64,000 nt of DNA from Torymus aiolomorphi (GCA_036365515.1 CM070874.1:220704942-220768941), one strand, 5' to 3'. Counted from the first letter of the stretch, positions 12,173 to 23,367 are shown. Notes: a model not told the origin generated them from the sequence alone. Program-made: numbers and translations.

Positions 12173-12344
12173 GGTACCAATTTTTTTGTCATTTATTGTC
12201 TAGTCGCCGTGGTTTTAGGCATGATTTGGACGGATAATCACTTTGGAAATAACTTATTTTGCAATTTGTAGATATTTTATTCATACCTTTAAGAGATAAT
12301 ACCAAAAAAAAACAAATTTGGAAATTTTCGATATTCCGTTCACG

Positions 12345-13092
12345 GTGTACGTTCAGAACTTCAAACTCATAGGAGAAGGTCTTTGTTGGAAATGCACATG
12401 CGCTTTTTCGACTTGTCATTCCAAACATCCCTTTCCATTCTCTACAAATATCTTAAACTTTACAAACGCTATGTTGTACATACTGAGGGATTATATACCA
12501 GGTTTTGGTTCTAAATAATCAGCAAGAGTGGAGATACTGCATTTTTTGTGTGTTTTTCAAGGAGTTTTCAAGAAAAAAAGTTATTTTCTCCATACTGGCT
12601 AATTGAGTATATCTGATTTTGGATATACAATCCCTCAGCATGTATTACATAGTGTGTATGTAATTCTGGTAAACTTTAAACGAGGGTGAGCAGGTCTTAG
12701 TTGGAAATCCACATGCGCTTTTTCGATTTTTCATTCCAAAGATCCCTTTCCATTCTCTACAAATATCTTAAACTTTACACACACTATGTTGTACATGCTG
12801 AGGTATTATCTTCCAGGTTTTAGTTCTAAATAATCAGCAAGAGTGGAGATACTGCATTTTCTGTGTGTTTTTCAAGAAGTTTTCAAGAAAAAAAGTTATT
12901 TTCTCCATACTGGCTAATTGAGTATATCTGAAATTGGATATACAATCCCCCTGTATCTGCAGCGTTGTGTGTGGACATTCTGGTAAACTTTAAGCAAGGG
13001 TCGGGAGGTCTTAGTCGGAAATGCACATGCGCTTTTTCGACTTTTCATTCCAAAGATCCTTTTCCATTCTCTACAAATATCTTAACTTTACA
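12345..13092. repeat. ~315-bp tandem repeat, about 2.4 copies
   Basis: The segment ggtcttxgttggaaatxcacatgcgctttttcga occurs near 12378, 12691 and 13007, and 'gcaagagtggagatactgcattt' near 12522 and 12838. This gives a period of about 310-317 bp. Each copy is AT-rich and non-coding. The last copy runs into the next repeat family at about 13093. Confidence 0.8.
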
Positions 13093-14318
13093 TCTATCTA
13101 CTCCTCTGTTCCTGGCAGTTTGATACTGCTCTCCTCATCCCCACTGTCTAAAACATTATTAATATATTTTGTTTTGCTCTAGGCGAAGAGCTCTTGCGGA
13201 ACACAACACGTCTTCATAGCATTCTACTCTCCTTGAGGGCAGCCAACGCAACTACCACTTCCCGAGGACATCACGTAGGAGAACACGACAGAGAAGTAAG
13301 GGCGGAGGTGTATAGTTGAATGTAATTTGCGCTCCCGCGACATACTCGAGTAAGTACTTCACTTCGGGTTTGGACTTTATCCTGTAGTATAGCCGAACCT
13401 AGCCTCCAACTTTCCATCTGTCTACTCCTCTGTTCCTGGCAGGTCGATACTGCAATCCTCATTCCTATACTGCTTAACACTTTATTAATATATTTTGTTT
13501 TGCCCTAGGCGAAGAGCTCCTGCTGAAGACAATACATCGTCATATAATTCTACTCTTCTCCAGGGCAGCCAACGCAACTACCACGTCCTGAAGACATCAG
13601 CTAGACAAACATATCGTAGAAGTGAGAGGGAAGGTGTATATAAATATAGTTTGATCTCCTGTGCCAGACTCGAGTAAGTACTTCACTTCGGATTTGGACT
13701 TTATCTTGTAGTACAGCAGAACCTAGTCTCCGACTTTCCATCGGTCTACTCCTCTGTTTCTGGCACTTCGAAACTACTATCCTCATCCCTACTGCTTAAC
13801 GTATTATTACTATATTTTGTATTGCCCTAGGTGAAGAGCTCCTGTAGAAGACAACACGTCTTCATATAATTCTACTCTTCTCGAGGGCAGCCAACGCAAC
13901 TACCACTTCCCGAGGACATCACCTAGGCGAACACAACGGAGAAGGGAGGGCGAAGGTGTAGTTGAATGTAGTTTGCGCTCCCGTGACAGGCTCGAGTAAG
14001 TACTTCACTTTGGATGTGAACTTTATCATGTAGTATAGCCGAAACAAACCTCCAACTATCCATCTGTCTACTCCTCTATTGCTGGCAGTTCGATACTGCT
14101 CTCCTCATCCCCACTGCTTAACACATTATTAATATATTTTGTTTTGCTCTAGGCGAAGAGTTCCTACAGAAGATAACACGTCCTCATATAATTGTACTCT
14201 CCTCGACGGAAGCCAACGCAACTATCACTTCCCGAGGGCATCACCTAGGCAGACACGACGGAGAAGGGACGGCGAAGGTATACTTGTATGTCTGCGCTCC
14301 CGCGGGAGACTCGAAATG
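13093..14318 (+). repeat. ~320-bp tandem repeat with splice-like signals, 4 copies
   Basis: Units start near 13093, 13412, 13740 and 14060 with tctactcctctgttcctggc. Each holds a pyrimidine-rich tract ending in ctag (3' splice-site-like) and, in units 1-3, a cgaGTAAGTA 5' splice-site-like sequence 165-167 nt later. The implied segments are 13183-13349, 13509-13673 and 13831-13995; the fourth starts at 14153 and loses its donor. No frame is open through all of them, so coding exons are not supported. They could be repeated non-coding exons or coincidence kept by duplication. Confidence 0.7.
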
Positions 14319-14855
14319 TAGTCTAGGCGCCAGGGGGGTTTCCGTGGCCGATGGATGTCCACACTTCCACCAAAGCTTTTCTTACGTATTTTTATCTGCT
14401 GCTTCTGAATTTCGAAGGTGGACAGTCGCCAGTCTGTTAGTCTTATGTTATTAACAATTTAATTATTTAAATTGCTGCCAAATCAATATGATTAATTATA
14501 ACTGAATCCTAACTGCCCAAAACTGTAGTAAATTGATCTAGAAATATGCTCATTTTTTCAGAATTGAAAAATTTTGATTAGAACCCGAATTATTGCAAAT
14601 TTAGTGCAATAACTCGTGAATTCGAGAGCAATCGTGCATAATTCTAGGTCAATTTACAGTTAGCATTCAGTTATAATTAATCATATTGATTTGGCAGCAA
14701 TTTAAACAATTAAATTAGTTAATAACAAAAAAACTAACAGTCTGGCGACTGTCCACCTTCGAAATTCAGAATCAGCAGACAAAAATACGTAAGAAAAGCT
14801 TTGGTGGAGGCGTGGACATCCATCGGCCACGGAAACCCCCCTGGCGCCTGGACTA
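14319..14855. mobile_element. 537-bp MITE with ~220-bp TIRs
   Basis: The ends are TAGTCTAGGCGCCAGGGGGG and the complement of a near-identical sequence. The terminal repeats run to about 14550 and from about 14630. The flanks read atg on both sides, consistent with a 3-bp target duplication. No coding capacity is present. It is inserted where the fourth ~320-bp unit should have its 5' splice-site-like sequence. Confidence 0.8.
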
Positions 14856-15235
14856 ATGTCAGTATTTAGGGCACACCTGATTTTTAGGTACGAATTATAC
14901 CTCCCCAAGAAATAACAGTTATCTGCGGGTGCACACGGAAAGAAAACTCTTACTGCTACAGTTAAAACGGCTTACTCGTGGAGTATAGGAGTTCCTTTAC
15001 TATATAAGTAAGGTGGTTTTAGCAATCTTGGTAAGGGACCCATACTTTTATGGTATGGGTCGCTTACTTCTAAAGTATGTTGCTTTTCATACTACAACAG
15101 TTACACAATTATACGATCGTTGGATCAGCAGCATACCGACGTAAAAGCGTCACACGATTTTAGTATAGATTGCTTCCACCTTCAATTGTAAGGGAGAAAT
15201 ACTATAGCAGTAACGGTTGCTACCTGCTAATGTGT
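14856..15235. other. Non-coding gap with a small hairpin
   Basis: No gene is seen. A hairpin with nine-pair arms GACCCATAC/GTATGGGTC lies near 15038-15062. Confidence 0.4.
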
Positions 15236-15242
15236 TACTTAC

Positions 15243-15515
15243 CGATAATTGAAAGCATCGTATGCGTCGTCTAGGTCTTTGGGGTGGTCAAAGATGGATT
15301 CTAGGTGGTTCGCTCCGTAGCTTTTTGCATGAAAATATCGGGGCGCATCTAATACGCAGTGCAGGTGTTCAGGGTAGCCGATGACGAGGTCTACGTGGTG
15401 CGCTTCGTAGTCTTTTGCGTTTGGATATCAGGGCGCATCCGATACGTGGTCCAGGTCTTCGGGGAAGCCGATGACGATATTTTGGTGGTGCACTCCGTAG
15501 TTTTTGGCTAATAGG
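15243..15515 (-). repeat. Diverged minus-strand copies of the 90-bp coding-like repeat
   Basis: Read on the minus strand, about two and a half units contain aaaaNctacggagcgca, catcatcggc-like and acctagac-like segments that match the plus-strand array at 17640-18371. Unit spacing here is nearer 100 bp and frames are interrupted. The minus-strand end reads ttatcg followed by GTAAGTAAC, a good 5' splice-site sequence, near 15243. Confidence 0.6.
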
Positions 15516-15644
15516 TGTTGGACATGTCAAAACTTAAAGTATTACTAATCACGTAATTTTATACTATAAGTAAAAATCGTGATTATAAATAAATACTAGA
15601 ACGTAATTACGTTCAAATTGACATGTGTTTATAATAAAAAAAAA

Positions 15645-15930
15645 ATAGTAAATAAAAAAATGCGTATAGGCGAAATACGCACAATTATTCATAATAAATA
15701 ATGCGTATATGCGAACTGCGCACAATTATTTATCATACAAAAATGCGTATAGGCAAAATACGCACAATTATTTATAATAAAAAATGCGTACAAGCGAAAT
15801 ACGCACAATTACTTACAATATCAAAAATTTGTATAAGCGAAATACGCACAGTTGTTTATAATGCAAAAATGCGTATAGACGAAATACGAACAATTATTAG
15901 TTATAAGGAAAGGTGTATGGACGAACATAT
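15645..15930 (+). repeat. 41-43-bp minisatellite, left block
   Basis: Units of the form tgcgtataggcgaaatacgca followed by caattatttataataaaaaa start near 15661, 15702, 15744 and 15785 and continue to about 15920. The core gcgtat...atacgc is self-complementary. The same family occurs in the same orientation at 18455-18962. The open frame across it is a repeat artefact. Confidence 0.9.
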
Positions 15931-16023
15931 TTAATTATAACAGAAAAGAATTACAGTTACATGAGTTTATTAAGTTATCTATTTATAAGAAACTAGATGT
16001 CTTGACACAAAAAATTAATTCTT

Positions 16024-17103
16024 TTCAATTTTTTTGCAATTTTTGGTTAAAATCCAAGTTTATTCATTTTTTAACTCAAAATCTTGAAACTTTTTGCATA
16101 GTACATTGATTAGCAAAAGATTTGCATTTTTTCTGTAGAATGTGCCAGTATTTATTTTATGACCCTTTTTGAAAGTCTCTGATTGGCTGCTTCTTAGTAT
16201 ACCTTCATCAAAGGATATTGAGGCTGCCGCCAAATATTCTTTATTCGACAAATTTTTTTTTGTATTCTTCTTCGAAAACCCTTCAAAATGCTTTTTTGAT
16301 CAATACTGGCCGAGCATAGGGAAAAAAGTTATAATTTTTTGAAATATCAAAAAAATCCATAATTTCAATTTTTGATAACATGATTAATGAAACTGAATAT
16401 TATTCATACATCTTATGGCATGGACCTTACCACTGAATTTTGTTAGAGCATCAAATAGAACATTAGAAATATCTATTTTCAATAATATTAGGCTTACACA
16501 ATAAGCGATACCTAATTATTAATGAAATTATCAGTGTGTTGCCTGATTTCATTTTGACAGCTTTATAGTAATTAAACTCTATAGCTTAACTTATTATTAA
16601 TTCATAATTAGGTATTGCTTATTGTGTAAGCCTAATATTATTAGAAATAGATATTTATAGTGTTCTATTTGATGCTCTAACAAAATTCAGTGGTACGGTC
16701 CATGCCATAAGATGTATGAATAATGTTCAGTTTCATTATTCATGTTATCAAAAATTGAAATTATGGATTTTTCTTGATATTCAAAAAATTCTAACTTTTC
16801 TCCCTTTGCTCGGCCAGTATTGATCAAAAAAAGCATTTTCAAGGGTTTTCGAAGAAGAATACAAAAAAGTTTGTCGAATAAAGAATATTTGGCCGCAGCC
16901 TCAATATCCTTTAATGAAGGTATACTAAGAAGCAGCCAATCAGAGACTTTCAAAAAGGGTCATAAAATAAATACTGACATATTCTACAGAAAAAATGCAA
17001 ACCTTTTGCCAATCAATGTACTATACAAAAAGTTTCAAGATTTTGAGTTAAAAAATGAATAAACTTGGATTTTAACCAAAAATTGCAAAAAAATTGAATT
17101 TTC
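16024..17103. mobile_element. ~1.08-kb palindromic element, ~505-bp arms
   Basis: The left arm (16024-16528) and right arm (16592-17103) are reverse complements at roughly 93-95 percent, with a 63-bp spacer. The arms carry aggcttacacaataagcgat / its complement near the centre. Small ORFs in each arm (16060-16251 minus, 16820-17062 plus) are mirror images of one sequence. A diverged copy of the right-arm end and its downstream flank is present at 40608-40935, so this is a dispersed family. No transposase is visible. Confidence 0.85.
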
Positions 17104-17567
17104 AATGTTGCATAGCTTTTTTATCGATCTAAAATTTGAGGAACATTTTCTGTTCATAAAAAACTAAAAGAAAATGAGATTTGAGCGATTTAAAATTTTG
17201 AGCTGCTGACTTCACCTGAAATATCCCATATATTTTTAGCAGCAAATACGTAAAATCTACAAAAAGATAACTTGATTTCATATTGATATTTTTTTATGGT
17301 TAGATTGAATAAAAAAATAAAAACATTGAAATTTGTTTAAATTTCAATAAACAATTAAACCCTCAACCAAAAAAATAAAAACCAAATCTAAACTATCTCT
17401 TGGTAGAAATTTTGTAAACTACATCCAGAATATGTACAAAAAAGTGCAGTACCGTGCAACAAAATGTCAGATGCAGGTAATATTTTGAAAATCATAATAT
17501 TAAATTCTGAACAAGACTTGAGCTGCTGCTGTCACCGTTTGGTTTATTAGAACCAGCTAGTGGAACC
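17104..17567. other. AT-rich gap
   Basis: 17104-17235 continues the similarity to the 40.6-kb copy of the dispersed repeat. The rest is AT-rich and holds nothing recognisable. Confidence 0.5.
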
Positions 17568-18371
17568 ATGGCATCAAAAGAAACTACGCAGGTTACAAAA
17601 GTCCGTGCGCGCAATCCGCAAGCTGCCTCATGTAAGCTGCGTCCGGTAACACCTTCACCTCGCATCCGACCTGTGCCGACACCTGGACGTAAATATCTAC
17701 GGAGCGCATCATCCAGACTCCATCATCGGCCATCTAAACACCTAGACCTTGCATCCGACCTGCCCCTTCACCTGGACACAAAAACCTACGGAGCGCACTA
17801 TCCGGACTCCATCATCGACCATCTGGAACACCTAGACCTCACATTCGATTTGTCCTGGCCTCTGGACACAAAAAGCTACGGAGCGCATAACGTAAACTCC
17901 ATCATCGGCTACCTCGAACGCCTAAACTTCGCATCCGATCTGTCCCGACACCTGGACACAAAAATCTTCAGAGTGCATCACCCGGATTACATCATCGGCC
18001 ACCTGCAACACCTAGACCTCGCATCCGACCTGTCCCTTCACCTGGACACAAAAACCTACTGAGCGCACTACCCGAACTCCATCATCGGCCGTCTGGAATA
18101 CCTAGACCTCGCATCCGATCTGTCAAGACAACTGGACACAAAAGTCTGCGAAGCGTATCAAAAACCTACGAAGCGCACTACTCCGGACTCCATCATCGGC
18201 TATCTGAAGCTCCTAGACCTCGCATTCGATTTTTCCTGGCCTCTGGACACACAAACCTATGGAGCGCATAAGGTAAACTCCATCATCGTCCACCTGGAAC
18301 GTTTAGACCTCGCATACGATCTGTTCCGACATCTGGACACAAAAATCTTCGGAGCGCACTACAATTTTTAA
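17568..18371 (+). pseudogene. 30-residue tandem-repeat ORF, broken by one TGA
   Basis: The frame starts at an ATG in a strong context (aaccATGGca) and runs 164 codons to TGA at 18060-18062. The same frame then continues open to TAA at 18369-18371, giving about 267 codons with a single stop. From residue ~60 onward the product is made of 30-residue units of the type HLDTKxYGAHxPDSIIGHLE followed by HLDLASDLS. The ctggac mark recurs at 17683, 17772, 17862, 17952, 18042, 18132, 18243 and 18333, mostly exactly 90 bp apart; the 111-bp gap holds an in-frame 21-bp insertion. The first unit is one base short and is read in another frame. No known family is recognised. It may be a low-complexity gene remnant or a minisatellite that happens to be open because its unit length is a multiple of three. 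Related minus-strand units lie at 15243-15515. Confidence 0.45.
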
Positions 18372-18454
18372 GATAGCAGTTGCAATCATGCGAGGCGACG
18401 TCCTGAATTTTGAAATGTCAATAATAACTGAGGCTATGCAATAAAGTGACGAAT

Positions 18455-18962
18455 CTGCATCTCATTATTATAAGAAATGTGTATAGGCGAAATGCGCATA
18501 TTTGTTTATAATAGAACATGTGTATAGTCGAAACACACAAAATTATTTATTATAAAATGCGTGTAGGCTAAATGCACACGATTACTAACACCGAAAAGTG
18601 CGTATAAGCGAAATACGCATAATTATTTATAAAAGAAAATGCGTATAGACGAAATACACACAATTGTTTATAAAAGTCAATGCGTATAGGCGAAATACGC
18701 ACAATTATTTATAATAAAAATGCGTATATGTGAAATAGGCACTATTATTTGTAATAAAAATGCGTATATGTGAAATACGCATTATTATTAACAATAAAAA
18801 ATGCGTATACGCGAAATACGCATAATTATTTATAAAAGGAAATACGTATACGCGAAATACGTACAATGGTTTATAATAAAAAAAATATGCGTATAGGCGA
18901 AATACGCATATCTTTTTACAGTAAAAAAATGCGTACAGGCGAAATACGTAAATATTGATTTG
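18455..18962 (+). repeat. 41-43-bp minisatellite, right block
   Basis: About twelve units of atgcgtataggcgaaatacg plus caattatttataaaa, slightly more variable than the left block at 15645-15930 and in the same orientation. The block directly follows the 90-bp repeat. A minus-strand open frame across it is an artefact. Confidence 0.9.
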
Positions 18963-19145
18963 AACCATAGAAAATACAGATGTCTATTATTATTATAGTA
19001 TCATATAATACTACAGATATTTAATATTCTTGAAATATGTAGAGCCATCTGTGTTAAAATCTATTAGGATTTTCTAGAGATGGCGCTGGTGTCATATTTC
19101 ATCAATAGTATGTATTTCCTACTTTACCGACCTATGGGTCGGTCA
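18963..19145. other. Short non-coding gap before the copia element
   Basis: No gene and no sequence resembling the 3' LTR of the downstream copia element is present here, so that element has lost its 5' LTR and leader. Confidence 0.5.
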
Positions 19146-19189
19146 AATCGCAGAATTGAGTTTGACACCCCCTTAAGCCTGGACGCGAA

Positions 19190-19700
19190 TTGGATGAGTA
19201 CACACGTGAGAAACATAAATATACTGTCCGAGACATAATTATTAATAGAATCGATGCTGCATATCATACTAAACTCATGCATATAAAGAACCCGTCCGAA
19301 TTGTTTTTAAAAATAAAAGAAATGAAAAAATATGAAGCGAATTTAACAACAATGTCTATTAGAAAGAACCTGTACACGATCCGGTATATTCCCAACAAAG
19401 AAAGTGCATCTCAATTTTGGGAACGTTTTGAAGGGCTAGTTAGAGCTCACAATAATATTCCGAACGCGAGTAGCATGAGTGAAACTGAAATTCGTGACAT
19501 TTTCTTTAATGCTATAGTTGAGAATGTACCTCAGATTCGTGATACAAATTTCTTAAATAAAGCTAATACTGGTTTGGATTTGAGTTTCGAACAACTTAAA
19601 AATTATATTGTTCAGTTGGAAGCGCTTCTAGGAGTTAACGAGGAGAAACCAGTTGGACGAGACAGAGCTGACGAAACGGCAATGATCCGCGGGATAGATA
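19190..19700 (+). pseudogene. gag: Copia gag, N-terminally truncated
   Basis: About 165 residues match the copia gag fold (UBN2-type): the order ELFLKIKEMKKYEA, SASQFWERFEGLVRAHNN and LSFEQLKNYIVQLEALL is typical of capsid proteins of insect copia elements, which assemble the virus-like particle around the genomic RNA. The usual first ~80 residues are absent, and the sequence upstream is unrelated. Just before the zinc knuckle the frame shifts by one base, so the frame that continues to 19825 is spurious beyond about 19690. Confidence 0.8.
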
Positions 19701-20304
19701 TTATAAATGTGGCGCCTTGGGGCATTACGCTCATGACTGCAGAAATCCGGGGCTCTTCTGCTACCAATGCCGACGGTATGAGGAACATGTCAGGTCTGAC
19801 TGTCCTTACAGCGAGGAGGAGGTAGCCAGATTTCGACGTGAGGAAGGTCGACGTGGAGATAATCAAAGGTATGGTAGCATGACATTTAGACGCGGTGGGA
19901 ATATATCAAACTCATACCGCGGAAACAATAAAAGAAAGAGGGATGAGTATGAATGTAAAATTGACGAGAAAAAACAAAGGGTTCAAAGGGGAAGGGGCAA
20001 CTCTCGTGCGCAAGATAGAGGTCGAGGATATCGCGGATATCGCGGATATCGCAGATACCGAGGAAACAGAGGTAATAGGGGAAAACCTCAGACCTCTGAT
20101 GATGTGCAGAAGACAGAGTCGAATGTAAAAGGTGAGTGTAATGCGTTGCTCCTAAGTATCAAGACATCGGAGAACTTTGATGAGATGGAAAATAAAAATA
20201 AGTTGATTAGATTTCTGGCCGATTCGGGTGCTACTCAACATATGTCAAACTCGCTTTTAATATTCAAAACCTTGGATGAGTCAATAAAAAGAGGGAGTTG
20301 GTGA
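19690..20304 (+). pseudogene. Copia nucleocapsid and protease start
   Basis: This frame carries a zinc-knuckle region YYKCGALGHYAHDC in which the first cysteine of the expected CX2CX4HX4C motif is tyrosine. A second cysteine/histidine cluster (CYQC...HVRSDC) follows. A long Arg/Gly-rich tract (RGRGYRGYRGYRRYRG and similar) is a likely RNA-binding tail. Near the end the aspartic protease motif LADSGATQHM is intact (about 20214-20243). The frame stops at 20304, where a one-base change separates it from the next piece of the polyprotein. Confidence 0.8.
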
Positions 20305-20314
20305 TATAGAAGCT

Positions 20315-20818
20315 GTGACTTTGAACGGCGAACACGTAACCCTCGAAAATGTAATTTGCGCAGAATCTCTAGCTGAGAATTTATTATCGCTAAGAAAGTT
20401 TGTCGATGAGGGGCTAAGTGTCTACTTAGATAATAAAAAGATAGAGATTTCTGATCCTGCTTCAAACGAAATCTTTGTATCAGGTATTTATGAGAAACCA
20501 TTTTGGATTGTAAAATTCGAAAATGACACTGAAACTTCCAATCCAGCCTTAAAATCAAGTAAAATTGTTACCTATATAGCTAATAATAAAGTAAGATATG
20601 AGACTAGAAGTATTTCAAAGAAAAATCAAGTTTTAGATAAAGTTGAAGAGAATAAAAAGTTAACTTCAGAAATTAATTTAAACTCAGAAATAACAGTACA
20701 AGAAAATAACGAGCTAAGCTCTAAGTTTTCTGATTTCGCAAGTACATTAAATGGCAGAAAAATAAATGAAATAAATTCCTTGGATGGGACAGAGTTACTA
20801 TATGACAATATCAGATAA
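20315..20818 (+). pseudogene. Copia protease C-part and linker
   Basis: The N-terminal part (GEHVTLENVICAESLAENLL) is the usual segment downstream of the DSGA motif in copia protease. It is followed by a Lys/Glu/Asn-rich linker leading to the GAG-pre-integrase zinc domain. The frame closes at 20818, while the integrase frame is already open from before 20784. Confidence 0.7.
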
Positions 20819-21548
20819 ATTCGATGAGATCAAAAACAATGCTATGCTTTGGCATACGCAACTAAGCCATGCTTCGTTAAATTATCTAAAAGAAATACAA
20901 AAGCAAAATTCTGATTTAAAACAATTGAATAAAGTCAATTTTGATAAAACTGTACTGGATTGCGAAGTGTGCCAGGTTTCAAAATTTAACAGATTACTTT
21001 TTTCGTCGACGAGAGAAAGAGCGAAAGAACCGCTGCAAATAGTTCATAGTGATACCATGGGACCTATAAGCCCAAAAGCTCATCCAAAAGGCTATCGATT
21101 TATCGTAGTTTTCGTGGACGATTATTCTAGGCTAGCTATGGCTTACGCAGTTAAACATAAATATGAAGCTGCAAGCTGCTTAGAATCATTTGCTACTAGC
21201 GCTAGAAACATACTTGGAAGAGATGCTAAATTCTGCTACCTTAGGTGTGATCAAGGTACTGAATTTACTGGAGGTGATACCATCGATGTGTTAAATAAAT
21301 TTGGAGCGGAACTGCAACATGCGAGTCCAGACACCCCACAGCATAATGGAGTAGCTGAACGCTTTAATCAAGCTATACAGAAGAAAGTCAGAGCATTAAT
21401 TTTTGATACAGGACTCCCAGAGAATATGTGGGACTTGGCGCTTAATGCAGCTGTGTTCGTGTACAACAGGACTCCGCACAAGTCAAACAGCATGGTTGCG
21501 CCACTAACTATGTTTAAACCAAATCAAAAATTAACTTATTACAACTAA
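20784..21548 (+). pseudogene. Copia integrase
   Basis: The HHCC zinc-binding module is present (WHTQLSHAS ... CEVCQ). The catalytic core keeps the DDE triad: [17 protein letters not shown] and [10 protein letters not shown]. The enzyme would insert the cDNA into chromosomes. Frame is lost after LTYYN at 21548, inside the region that normally continues KRFGCVAY; that piece is found in the next frame. Confidence 0.9.
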
Positions 21549-22267
21549 AACGATTTGGATGTGTAGCGTACATTAAAGTACAAAGAAAAATTGGCCCAAA
21601 ATTTGATCAATTAGGAAGGAGAGTTATATTCATAGGCTATCGAGATACGGGGTACTTGTTCCTAAAACCAGAGCAAGGAAAGTACTATGAAAGCCGAGAT
21701 GTTCATTTCGATGAGAAGCAAGTGTTTGACGACAAATATAACAAAAATTGTATAAAAGACTGGTCAAATTCATTGGAACCAATAAATAAACACGACTGGT
21801 TTGTAAAATTCGACGAGGCAATAGATGAGAATGAAAATACAAAAACAGAGGGAGAGAAAATCAGAAAGACGAGCAGGCCCAGAAAAGTTGAGACAGAGGA
21901 GGAAAAACAACATGCGTTTCATGCACATGTGAACAGTGATCCTGCGTCTTACAGAGAAGCAATGGCTTGCTCTGATAATTCAAAATGGCGTTGCGCTATA
22001 GACGAGGAATTAGAATCAATGGATAAAAACAATGTCTGGAAACTGGTGAAAAGACCAAAATCGATGAGTGGAGAGAAATGTAACATCATAGACTCGAGAT
22101 GGGTTTTAAAGCGAAAAACTGAAACTGACGGGAAAATTAAATACAAAGCAAGGCTTGTAATACGGGGTTTTAAAGACCAGAATTTCTATGAACTCAGTGA
22201 AACATACGCGCCTGTGTCTCGCATGCAATTGATTAGATCATGTCTTGCTATCATAATAATATCATAA
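21549..22267 (+). pseudogene. Copia integrase C-terminus and RT N-terminus
   Basis: The frame starts with KRFGCVAYIKVQ and continues through the variable linker to the RT palm start: WRCAIDEELESMDKNNVW, SRWVLKRKTETDGKIKYKAR and SETYAPVSRM. It ends in a short AT-rich insertion-like stretch (aataataatatcataa) where the frame changes to the next segment. Confidence 0.85.
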
Positions 22268-23367
22268 ATAAATATGATTTGGAAGTGTGCCAACTCGACG
22301 TGAAGACTGCATTCTTAAATGGTAAAATTGATGAGGAAATATATATGGAAATTCCAGAAGGAATGACAGTGTCAGATCAAGTGTATCAAACCAAAGTATG
22401 TAAAATTGAAAGAGCACTCTATGGTTTGAAAATAAGCCCCAAACGATGGAACGAACGCTTCATCGAAGCTGCTAGTAAAATTGGACTGACAATACACGAG
22501 ATAGAACCTTGTTTGTTCACTTGGACAGAGGGAGATAAATTTCTGATTTTACTCTTGTATGTAGATGATATGTTGATTGCCAGTAACTGTAAATCAAAGT
22601 TGGATGTGATCAAAACCAAATTGATTCGTGAATTCGAAATGAAAGATCTAGGAGAACCTGAAAGCTTCTTGGCTATCAGATTTGATCGAGACAGGAAAAA
22701 GAAAACATTAACATTAACCCTGGAAGAGTACACGACAAATGTGCTTAAGCGACTAGGATTCTCGGAGATACGTCCTCAACGCAGACCTATGGTAACCAAC
22801 GAAGTTACAAACAAAAGTAGACGTGAAAGAGAGGAAAATGAAAATCGACGAGATGAAAATGTAACTTTAGAAAATATTCCATATCGTGAGGCAGTGCGTT
22901 CATTTTTGTATTTGGCTAATACTGCTAGACCAGACATTTCGTATGCCGTTAATGTCTTGAGCCGGCATCAAATCAACCCTACCGAGAACGAGTGGAATAT
23001 GGTGAACCGAGTCTGCAGTTATCTACAACAAACCAAAAAATTGGGCATCACTTTTAAAGCTAAAAGAGAAGACTTATATGGATTTTCAGATGCTAGTTTT
23101 GCAGATGCTAAAGGAGCACTGACGTCCAGCGGATACATCATTAGACTGTTTGGAGATCCAGTGGCGTGGAAGACTCACAGACAGCGTTTTGTATCACTGT
23201 CTACATGTCAGGCTGAATATGTCTCGATGAGTGAAGCATGTCAAGAAATGGTTTCATTACATAACTCAATAAAATTAGTTTTGAATAAAGATCTGTTACC
23301 AATGACTTTATGGTGTGAAACAATGCAGCGATTCAAAGTTCTAAAATCAGTAGTAGTAAAAGATTGA
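22240..23367 (+). pseudogene. Copia reverse transcriptase and RNase H
   Basis: RT motifs are in order: QLDVKTAFLNGKI, ALYGLKISPKRW and the catalytic LLYVDDMLIAS. RNase H follows with YGFSDASFADA, LSTCQAEYVSMSEAC and the copia-typical WKTHRQ. The last part shifts frame: NNAAIQSSK, ETKEHYVREC and VPSREQIADIFTKPF are in other frames up to about 23475. The active-site aspartates are intact despite the frameshifts. Confidence 0.9.

Noticed and set aside
15645..18962. CRISPR-like array
   Set aside because: The spacers between the ~20-bp palindromic cores are nearly identical to one another, so this is a minisatellite; the organism is also eukaryotic.
22419..22733. 104-codon minus-strand ORF
   Set aside because: It is antisense to the copia RT, which has clear motifs on the plus strand.
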